Of a DNA stretch of 6,004 nucleotides, positions 1 through 5,080 are shown one piece after another (within the stretch, counting starts at the first letter, position 1; each line of letters starts with the position of its first letter). The translations under genes and the position numbers were made by a program. Location of the stretch: positions 1-6,004 of the forward strand of contig PWQF01000067.1 of NCBI GenBank assembly GCA_003556865.1, in the 5' to 3' direction. Source of the stretch: Elusimicrobiota bacterium. GTDB lineage: Bacteria > CG03 > SLGR01 > PWQF01. The notes beneath the pieces were generated by a model. The model was given only the letters and a program-made list of their open reading frames with translations, searched no databases and was not told where the DNA came from.

Positions 1-2
1 GC

Positions 3-341
3 ATAGGTAATACGTCTGAGAACCTGAGAGAGGCGGCTGGCGGGGAGAACTATGAGTGGACAGACATGTATCCTGGCTTCGCCAAGACCGCCAGGGAAGA
101 GGGTTTTGAGGAAATAGCCTCTGCAATGGAATCTATAGCCGTGGCCGAAAAACAGCATGAGAAAAGGTATCAGGCGCTGGCTTCAAATATAGAAAAAGGG
201 CGGTTCTTTTCCAGGGACGGCTCTGTAAAATGGCGCTGCCTGAACTGCGGATATGTACACGAGGGAAGCGAAGCTGTGGAAAAATGCCCGGCCTGCGCCC
301 ATCCCCAGGCCCATTTTGAGCTTCTTTGCGAAAACTGGTAA
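3..341 (+). CDS. rbr: Rubrerythrin, C-terminal part (5' end outside window)
   Basis: Rubrerythrin is a cytoplasmic diiron peroxidase that reduces hydrogen peroxide with electrons passed through its C-terminal rubredoxin-like iron site. The frame is open from base 3 without a start codon, so roughly the first 80 residues of a usual ~190-residue protein are missing, including the first half of the diiron ligands. In the visible 112 residues, the [11 protein letters not shown] segment supplies the Glu pair (visible residues 15 and 18). [11 protein letters not shown] supplies the Glu/His pair (49 and 52). The tail [13 protein letters not shown]...[14 protein letters not shown] carries the four rubredoxin-type cysteines (79, 82, 95, 98; spacing 2-12-2). 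An ATG at base 66 exists, but translation clearly reads in from upstream with conserved family sequence, so it is not the start. The superoxide reductase follows 13 bp later, probably in the same operon. No promoter is visible. Family assignment is secure. Confidence 0.96.
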   Translation: MGNTSENLREAAGGENYEWTDMYPGFAKTAREEGFEEIASAMESIAVAEKQHEKRYQALASNIEKGRFFSRDGSVKWRCLNCGYVHEGSEAVEKCPACAHPQAHFELLCENW

Positions 342-345
342 GGAG
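340..345 (+). promoter_or_regulatory. Shine-Dalgarno site of the superoxide reductase gene
   Basis: AAGGAG overlaps the TAA stop of the rubrerythrin gene and lies 9 bases before the ATG at 355. The overlap supports co-transcription and efficient re-initiation between the two genes, and it fixes the start of the downstream gene. Confidence 0.85.
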
Positions 346-354
346 AAATAAAAT

Positions 355-798
355 ATGAATAAATACGTATGCAGAATGTGCGGTTATGTGGAGCTTAAGG
401 ATGCCCCTCCCGAAAAGTGTCCCAGCTGCGGAGCCCCTAAAAGTCAGTTCCAGGAAAAAGAGGGAGCCCTGAAAACGGCTTCGGACCCTTCAAACCTGAC
501 TGAGCTTGAAAAGAAACATATAGCGGTGATTGACTCTCCTCCTACCTGCGATCTTATTCCCGGCTGCCGGGATATAAATATAAAGATAGGGGAGATAGTT
601 CATCCTATGGATCCGGATAAGCACTGGATAATGTTTGCCGATGTTTACCTGGATAATGAATTTATCAGCAGGGTGAAACTGGAGCCCGCGCAGCTTAATC
701 CCGCTTTCGGCCTGCACCTTAAGTCCGGAAGTGGAAAAGTCGCAGTTGTTTCACACTGCAACCTGCACGGAAACTATCTTTCAGAAAAAGAGATATAA
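355..798 (+). CDS. dfx: Superoxide reductase (desulfoferrodoxin/neelaredoxin family) with rubredoxin-like N-terminal domain
   Basis: This cytoplasmic enzyme reduces superoxide to hydrogen peroxide at a mononuclear Fe(His)4Cys centre; the neighbouring rubrerythrin would then remove the peroxide. Residues 1-32 form a rubredoxin-like knuckle (C6, C9, C22, C25). Residues about 48-147 are the neelaredoxin domain. Expected iron ligands are visible: H55 in EKKHIAVI, H83 in VHPM, H90 in KHW, and C135 and H138 in CNLHG. Two details differ from textbook desulfoferrodoxins. The N-terminal domain has rubrerythrin-type spacing and lacks the adjacent-cysteine motif of desulforedoxin. The Glu-Lys-His motif reads Glu-Lys-Lys-His, so the usual Glu position directly before Lys-His is a Lys, and H83 to H90 is seven residues rather than six. 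C65 and C71 are extra cysteines of unknown role. The ATG at 355 has a good Shine-Dalgarno site. Function is well supported; electron donor and subclass are not. Confidence 0.93.
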   Translation: MNKYVCRMCGYVELKDAPPEKCPSCGAPKSQFQEKEGALKTASDPSNLTELEKKHIAVIDSPPTCDLIPGCRDINIKIGEIVHPMDPDKHWIMFADVYLDNEFISRVKLEPAQLNPAFGLHLKSGSGKVAVVSHCNLHGNYLSEKEI

Positions 799-805
799 GT
801 CCTCC

Positions 806-849
806 CCTGGCGGCGTTTAGTCCGTAACCGGATCACCAACGCCGTCAGG
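806..849. terminator. Candidate bidirectional terminator hairpin between convergent operons
   Basis: Bases 806-817 pair with 838-849 in a 12-bp stem with one G-T pair (CCTGGCGGCGTT against AACGCCGTCAGG). A small inner hairpin, TCCG-TAAC-CGGA, lies at 821-832. On the + strand the stem is followed by CTCTTCTTCTTCC, a broken T tract. On the - strand it is followed after some 20 bases by CTTTTTC. Only 18 bp separate the two stop codons, so the 3' arm lies inside the last codons of the - strand gene. The hairpin is clear; the weak T tracts make termination an inference. Confidence 0.55.
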
Positions 850-1971
850 CTCTTCTTCTTCCTGAGGGAGGCTGAGTAGGCTGCTCTTTTTCAGTCCCTT
901 TTTTATCCCGGATACTATTTTAAAGTAAAGGGCCAGGGGAATCACCAGAAAGATAGCAAGGAAAGACCACCAGTCCCATACCGCTTCGGGGCCTGAAGTT
1001 AAAAGCCCCGCGGTGAAGCGGTCCAGGTTAAATATTATTAAAATAAAGGCGGCGTAAATTACGCTGAAATTTGTTCGGGGGTCGCTTGCGCTGAACATTT
1101 CAAAACCTTCTGTCCTGGGTTTTAAAAAAGGCCATAAAAGGGAACCCCCTATGTGGCCTGTCATATCCTGGGTGATGTGGACGGCAAACCCCAGGAAAGG
1201 CACTGCCCCGTAAAGCCACCACCGCTCAATCCCGGCAAGCCAGGCACCTATTCCCCAGGGGGCAGAGAGCATAAGGCCCAGTATATAGCTGTGGCTCCAG
1301 GTGCGGTGCCAGGGCAGCCAGTCAAAATATAGTTTTCCGTCAGATTCCTTTTTAAGCCCGAAAGTGGTCCCGGAAAGAATATCTATAGTGGAGGGTTTTA
1401 CGGTTGTTTTTTCTTTCTCCTTTCCCCTCTTAATAATTTTCCGGAGTTTTCTTACCAGCCGGTTAAGCCAGTCGGTATCCAGTGAGACCGGTTTAATGGA
1501 GTAGGGAAGAGGAAGAGTGGCGGACCGTTTCCAGGCCGGGGGAGCAGTCCCGGGAAAGGGAATCTGGGAAGTGCTAACCTCTTCGTTTATCTGAACGCTA
1601 ACCTCTTTTTCCTTAAAAAGTATCAGGTACTGTCTCCACCGGTTTGCTCCCAGCTGTATGGGCATATACTGGATTTTTACGGTTCCCCCTTTTTCCCCGG
1701 CCATTTTTACAGCCTGTACAAATTTTTCCGCCATTTCCCGCGGGTCCGGGTCCAGGGGGTCGGGATCGACAGTTATATCCACCCGGTCAAAAAACTGACC
1801 CACCTTGAAATCAAGGGTGTCGGGCATTATTCCGTAAAGCCCTGCCAAAACCAGTATAAAGCTGCTTGAGGCCCCCGCAATATCCATCCTCCCCGCCGCT
1901 GACATCCTTACCGCTTCAGGAATAAAGGTTGCTGCTGCCACCCCGGATATAAAATGAGTGAGCCCCTTCAT
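817..1971 (-). CDS. Membrane metal-dependent hydrolase-like protein (YdjM/DUF457 family) with large insertion
   Basis: A 384-residue integral membrane protein matching the YdjM/DUF457 pattern of putative inner-membrane metal-dependent hydrolases; the substrate of the family is unknown. Conserved polar motifs appear in order: THFISGVAAA near the start (H6), GIMPDTLD (P50, D51, D54), HRTWSHS (H222, H227), and VHITQDMTGHIGG (H265, D269, H273), followed by LLWPF. These His/Asp residues are the likely metal ligands. Hydrophobic segments lie near 36-50, 229-248, 252-268, 303-316 and 334-352. Between the second and third motifs sits an insertion of about 160 residues (56-215) that I do not recognise. 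It has an acidic DPDPLDPDP stretch, a probably beta-rich part and a basic stretch (RKLRKIIKRGKEKEK). The tail is acidic. Its ATG overlaps the stop of the upstream permease gene (ATGA), implying translational coupling; it is the last gene of the operon. Family call is good, activity unproven. Confidence 0.75.
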   Translation of the reverse strand: MKGLTHFISGVAAATFIPEAVRMSAAGRMDIAGASSSFILVLAGLYGIMPDTLDFKVGQFFDRVDITVDPDPLDPDPREMAEKFVQAVKMAGEKGGTVKIQYMPIQLGANRWRQYLILFKEKEVSVQINEEVSTSQIPFPGTAPPAWKRSATLPLPYSIKPVSLDTDWLNRLVRKLRKIIKRGKEKEKTTVKPSTIDILSGTTFGLKKESDGKLYFDWLPWHRTWSHSYILGLMLSAPWGIGAWLAGIERWWLYGAVPFLGFAVHITQDMTGHIGGSLLWPFLKPRTEGFEMFSASDPRTNFSVIYAAFILIIFNLDRFTAGLLTSGPEAVWDWWSFLAIFLVIPLALYFKIVSGIKKGLKKSSLLSLPQEEEEPDGVGDPVTD

Positions 1972-3392
1972 TTTACCAGTCCCAGCAGCCGGGTGATATG
2001 TTCGCCGTACCCGGCCATATTAAGGGCGATTGGTACTAAAAGCACGGCCATGCAGTGGCTCCTTCTGCACCCGTAAAAAACAGGTATCATACCTATGCAG
2101 GTGGCAGCAGCCATTAAAGCTATTCCCGCCCATCCCCCGGCTATGAAATATACGATTGCCGATAGGATTAATAGGACAACGGAATAGATAAGGGTCATAT
2201 TTAACCGTGGAGATATGGCTGCAGCCTTGCGGGAGGCTTTTATAAGCAGCAGAAAGGATATGCAGGAACTGAAAATAATAGTGGAAACCATTATGAAAAA
2301 ATCTCCTTTTTCCGCGGTAAAGACAGGCCTTAGAATAAAGGCCAGCCCGCCCCGGCCTGTTCCGAAAGGTGTCAGGTCTGTTATAACAAAAAGAAGAAGG
2401 AAAGCGCCCACATAATAAAGTATCTTGCCGCATCCCCCGGCAATAAGGAAGTTGCGTTCCTGGCGGTAATATATTTCCGGGGTATGAAGGTCCACAATAG
2501 TCCCTTTTTCGCGCGGGGGCCTGAACCGGGTGCGGTCCAGGTTCCGGTGGTTGGTTGTGTGTCCGGCAAGCATTGACCCTATGCCTGCGGTTACTGCCGG
2601 GAGGTAGGCGGCCATCATCCCCCCTATAAATCCGGGAAGGGCGCCGTATGAAAAATCCTTCCAGTCCGCGTTAAGGTTATTTGAGTCATACTGCTGCGGG
2701 GGCCTGAACTTTGAGAGAAGACTCTGTATTATAGAAGGAATGGCAAAGAATCCCACAAATACGGGCATTATATTCTGAAAGGCAAGTTCCGGGGGGAGGA
2801 CCGGTTTACTTAAGAAAATAAGTCCGAAAATAGCGGCCAGGCTGAAAGTCAGTATCCCTGCAAAACAGTTGCGGCAGGCCTCCAGCCATTTCTTTAAGGG
2901 TGTTGTGCCCCTGCCTGCGCCCTTGGGCCACTCGCTCATTATATAGTGAACGATGACAAGGCCCAGTATCCAGTGCAGGTGACCGCCTAAAATAGAGGCC
3001 AGGTAAGGCCATATAAAAAAGAAAAAAGGGGTAAGTGCCAGAAGCATAAAAGCTCCCATAAGTGTCCCTGCCCCGCTGAGTATTGCAGCCTCTTTGCCAC
3101 GCCCCCTCATTACCATTGAGTTTGATGGCAGCAGGGTTGCCCCGGCCGATTCATCCAGGGTGTTGAAGAATGTCATTGGTATTGTGTTCATAAAGGAAAA
3201 GGCCACTACCAGTGACATAAAAAAGGGGGCTATGGCATAGTAGGGTATCAGGTGCCTTACCGAAAGCCATATTACCACCGCAATTCCTGCCACGTTATAG
3301 ATATGAAGGGCAGGTATAAAGCATAGTATGGAACCGGTCAGGGTGCCCAGTAAAACATAAAAGGTTATTACCGGGATGTAGTAATATATCAT
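1968..3392 (-). CDS. Polytopic permease, TctA-like (DUF112) family
   Basis: A 474-residue, very hydrophobic protein with about ten membrane segments. The best match I can recall is the archaeal-type branch of the TctA/DUF112 permease family. The first-half signature is GTLTGSILCFIPALHIYN (16-33), then MNTIPMTFFNTLDESAGATLLPSNSMVMRGRGKEA (68-102), which parallels the family's DE...LPG..M...G.G.EA segment. The second half repeats the plan with LPGFIGGMMAAYLPAVTAGIGSMLAG (252-277), and QERNFLIAGG...GRGGLAF (311-352) fits the late conserved part. Classical TctA works with a periplasmic TctC and a small TctB to import tricarboxylates; neither is present here, so substrate is unknown. A TAA lies in frame immediately before the ATG, so no longer start is possible. 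The nearest purine-rich site, GGGGAG, is about 15 bases upstream inside the preceding gene, suggesting coupled translation. Family call is moderate, substrate unassigned. Confidence 0.72.
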   Translation of the reverse strand: MIYYYIPVITFYVLLGTLTGSILCFIPALHIYNVAGIAVVIWLSVRHLIPYYAIAPFFMSLVVAFSFMNTIPMTFFNTLDESAGATLLPSNSMVMRGRGKEAAILSGAGTLMGAFMLLALTPFFFFIWPYLASILGGHLHWILGLVIVHYIMSEWPKGAGRGTTPLKKWLEACRNCFAGILTFSLAAIFGLIFLSKPVLPPELAFQNIMPVFVGFFAIPSIIQSLLSKFRPPQQYDSNNLNADWKDFSYGALPGFIGGMMAAYLPAVTAGIGSMLAGHTTNHRNLDRTRFRPPREKGTIVDLHTPEIYYRQERNFLIAGGCGKILYYVGAFLLLFVITDLTPFGTGRGGLAFILRPVFTAEKGDFFIMVSTIIFSSCISFLLLIKASRKAAAISPRLNMTLIYSVVLLILSAIVYFIAGGWAGIALMAAATCIGMIPVFYGCRRSHCMAVLLVPIALNMAGYGEHITRLLGLVK

Positions 3393-3402
3393 TTATTTAC
3401 AG

Positions 3403-4641
3403 TTATTCTCCCCGGCTTATAATTTCAATGGCGGCCGGATCATAGGGATCCAGGAGCTTTACCTGGGGCTGGTTGCGGTAGGCGTCACCCTCAACCGCCA
3501 GCCTCAGGCGGCTCCCCTGCGTGGTCAGTGCTTGGCGGGCCCTTTCCTCCAGGGCATTAAACTGTCCCGACCATATTATCATTGTTATGATATCGGTTTC
3601 GTCTCCCAGGGTTAACCTGTGCATATCGTCTCCCGCCCTGGTCTGGAGCAGCTGGTAGTTTTCCACGGTTACACTTATTTTAAAACTTTCCCCGCTATGG
3701 GCTGTGGTTATCTCTCCCAGTTTTTTAGGGGGGAGGGAATCAAGCAGGGAGGCTTTTTCAACCTTAAGGGGTTTATCCGGGATACTGAGAACCTCAATTG
3801 ATGCGGGATCGGCCGGGTCCGATATCTCCACCTGGGGCTGGTTGCGGTAGGAGCTTCCCCGCACGGCAGCTCTTATCCTGCTTCCCGGTGTAGAGAGGGC
3901 TTCTCTTGCCCCGGGGGTTAAAGCCTCGAACTGGTTCTGCCAAAGTACGGAGGAAATTCTGCCGGTCCGGTCCCTGAAGGTTAACCTGTGCATCTGGTCA
4001 CCGCCCCTGGTTTGTCCCGCGGAATAATCCTCCACATCTGCGGTAATAATAAAAAGTTCATCTGAATGGTCCACGGTTATATCACCTATGTCTATCTCTT
4101 CCATTTTAAACTTGTCGGTTATCTCAATCCGTTCGGGTATGGTTAAAAACATAGCTGCTCCCCAGGACTGGGATATGTTAAGGGCGCCGGTTATGCGGAC
4201 CGTATCTCCGGTGGAGGGGAGTTCTCCATCAAAATGTTCAAGAAACTGGCTTAAGCGGTCAAAAGCATTTATGCGTATATTCCCGGTATTGTCTGAAACC
4301 GTCATACGGAAGCTGTTGCGTTCCCTGTCCCGGGAAACTTCTACAACGCTTCCTTCAACCACCACCAGGGCGTTATTCATTGTAGGAGTAATTTCGCCTA
4401 TCTCTATAAGACGGGGCTGTTTCAGGTAGGCTGCGGTCCAGAGCAGAATTATCCCGACTATGGAGCCGGCTATTGCCGCAATCTTTGCGCTCCTTATGGA
4501 AGTGCGGGTTTTGGTTCTGGCCCCGCAGCGGTGGCATACAGAAGAGGCTCCGACGAAATAGCCGCATATCTGGCAGCTGGCTTCATAGTTTGATTGGGTC
4601 CGGGATTCTTTCCCGTTCTGTATTGTTTCCTGTTCAGCCAT
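3403..4641 (-). CDS. Membrane-anchored zinc-ribbon protein with three OB-fold domains
   Basis: A 412-residue protein of unknown role. Residues 23-40 form a zinc ribbon (C23, C26, C36, C39). A basic stretch (R42, K44, R46, R50, K53) precedes one membrane helix at about 54-73, which predicts the N terminus inside and the rest outside the cytoplasm. Three OB-fold-like domains follow: about 78-176 (LVVVEGSVVEV...FRMTVSDNTGNIRINAF), 185-286 and 308-409. The last two align without gaps over 102 residues with 56 identities by eye, sharing QTR.GD.MHRLT, W..QF.AL, GSR.R and YRNQPQV. OB-folds commonly bind single-stranded nucleic acid, and extracellular ones occur in secreted nucleases such as YhcR, but no nuclease domain is present here. 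It could equally bind an oligosaccharide or protein. The ATG has AAGAAGGG 8 bases upstream. It is the first gene of the three-gene operon, 10 bp before the permease. Confidence 0.8.
   Translation of the reverse strand: MAEQETIQNGKESRTQSNYEASCQICGYFVGASSVCHRCGARTKTRTSIRSAKIAAIAGSIVGIILLWTAAYLKQPRLIEIGEITPTMNNALVVVEGSVVEVSRDRERNSFRMTVSDNTGNIRINAFDRLSQFLEHFDGELPSTGDTVRITGALNISQSWGAAMFLTIPERIEITDKFKMEEIDIGDITVDHSDELFIITADVEDYSAGQTRGGDQMHRLTFRDRTGRISSVLWQNQFEALTPGAREALSTPGSRIRAAVRGSSYRNQPQVEISDPADPASIEVLSIPDKPLKVEKASLLDSLPPKKLGEITTAHSGESFKISVTVENYQLLQTRAGDDMHRLTLGDETDIITMIIWSGQFNALEERARQALTTQGSRLRLAVEGDAYRNQPQVKLLDPYDPAAIEIISRGE
3415..4089 (-). repeat. Tandem duplication encoding OB-fold domains 2 and 3
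   Basis: Bases 3415-3720 and 3784-4089 are two copies of a 306-bp unit (102 codons), offset by 369 bp. About 55% of encoded residues are identical. The DNA also keeps a perfect 21-bp direct match at 3462-3482 and 3831-3851, within the codons for YRNQPQV, and GGTTAACCTGTGCAT occurs near 3612 and 3981. This indicates an intragenic duplication still close enough to recombine. Confidence 0.9.
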
Positions 4642-4649
4642 AGGTATAT

Positions 4650-4657
4650 CCCTTCTT
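4650..4657 (-). promoter_or_regulatory. Shine-Dalgarno site of the OB-fold gene
   Basis: On the - strand AAGAAGGG lies 8 bases before the ATG at 4641. Its spacing supports that start over later in-frame ATG codons. Confidence 0.7.
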
Positions 4658-4683
4658 ACTTCTAAAAATTTATTTATATGTAA

Positions 4684-4712
4684 ATAATAACTTGCGCAGG
4701 TGATTTCGTCAA
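4684..4712 (-). promoter_or_regulatory. Sigma70-type promoter of the OB-fold/permease/hydrolase operon
   Basis: On the - strand TTGACG (4712-4707) is followed by a 17-base spacer and TATTAT (4689-4684). Five of six bases match consensus in each box, at optimal spacing. Transcription would start near 4677, giving a short leader of about 35 nt before the ATG at 4641. Confidence 0.72.
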
Positions 4713-4726
4713 ATTACGGGTAATTT
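4711..4726. promoter_or_regulatory. 16-bp palindrome at the -35 box, possible operator
   Basis: AAATTAC-GG-GTAATTT is a perfect inverted repeat with 7-bp arms. It overlaps the upstream edge of the -35 box of the - strand promoter. A related sequence, TTTACCCGGTAAT, with 4-bp perfect arms, lies at 4788-4800; it shares the TTACCCG...TAAT core with the reverse complement of the first. The position suits a transcription factor, but no binding protein can be named. Confidence 0.4.
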
Positions 4727-4840
4727 TTCCGGGCAGTCATAATAAGGATAGCAACCCTCCTGCCTGAAAATATAGGGATTCGTTTCATTTACCCGGTAAT
4801 ACCGCTTTAGAAAATAGGCCTGGCGGGTTTAATCCTTATG

Positions 4841-4868
4841 TTGACATTTTTTTAATTTAGTGTATAAT
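4841..4868 (+). promoter_or_regulatory. Consensus sigma70 promoter of the NosD-like gene
   Basis: TTGACA (4841-4846) and TATAAT (4863-4868) both match the consensus perfectly, with a 16-base A/T-rich spacer. Transcription is expected to begin near 4875, about 205 nt before the ATG at 5081. This is the strongest promoter signal in the window. Confidence 0.88.
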
Positions 4869-4890
4869 CCTTGCCTATCAAAACGCAAGG
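4869..4890. promoter_or_regulatory. Inverted repeat across the transcription start, possible operator
   Basis: CCTTGC (4869-4874) and GCAAGG (4885-4890) are perfect 6-bp arms separated by 10 bases, directly after the -10 box and across the predicted start site. A repressor bound here would block the consensus promoter. Because only part of the first arm would be transcribed, a DNA site is more likely than an RNA hairpin. Confidence 0.4.
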
Positions 4891-5080
4891 CATTCTTTAG
4901 AATGAACTTTCCTTCTAAGTAACGCCTGCTGTTTCGATGCTGAAAAGGTTGGAATGGTAATGGCGGGCGTTATCTGCCCCAAAGAGAAACTGAAAATATC
5001 TTATACCGTACCTTTAAATTGTAGATGTGTATTAAAAAAAACGTTAAAAAACTTAACAGTATATTTTCCGGACAAAAAAG
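4875..5080 (+). promoter_or_regulatory. Long structured 5' leader of the NosD-like gene, class unknown
   Basis: This non-coding stretch lies between the predicted transcription start and the ATG. It can form a small hairpin CATTC-TTTA-GAATG (4891-4904), optionally enclosed by AAGG (4887-4890) and CCTT (4911-4914). It can also form a 10-bp stem TAACGCCTGC (4920-4929) with GCGGGCGTTA (4963-4972), one G-U pair, enclosing a 33-nt purine-rich loop. An alternative hairpin GGGC (4965-4968)/GCCC (4976-4979) would compete with the 3' arm. The last 90 bases are A/T-rich and appear unstructured. No known riboswitch signature or intrinsic terminator was recognised. Confidence 0.45.

Noticed and set aside
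490..717. 75-codon open frame on the - strand
   Set aside because: It lies wholly inside the superoxide reductase gene, which has all its metal ligands conserved on the + strand.
2020..2433. 137-codon open frame on the - strand
   Set aside because: It lies inside the permease gene in another frame and its composition (many R, C, H and F, no family motif) is typical of an out-of-frame shadow.
4088..4429. 113-codon open frame on the + strand
   Set aside because: It is antisense to the OB-fold gene, with no ribosome site and no recognisable protein features.
4902..4922. Six-codon frame (MNFPSK) that could be a leader peptide
   Set aside because: It has no ribosome site, no run of regulatory codons, and the following hairpin is not a terminator.
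4965..4985. GGGC/GCCC hairpin as an intrinsic terminator
   Set aside because: The stem is only 4 bp and is followed by CAAAGAG, not a T tract.
4875..4990. Possible c-di-GMP-I (GEMM) riboswitch, suggested by ACGCAAGGC near 4883
   Set aside because: The GNAA tetraloop hairpin before it and the matching receptor segment after it are both missing, and the order of elements is wrong. T-box, purine, SAM, TPP and c-di-AMP signatures are also absent.
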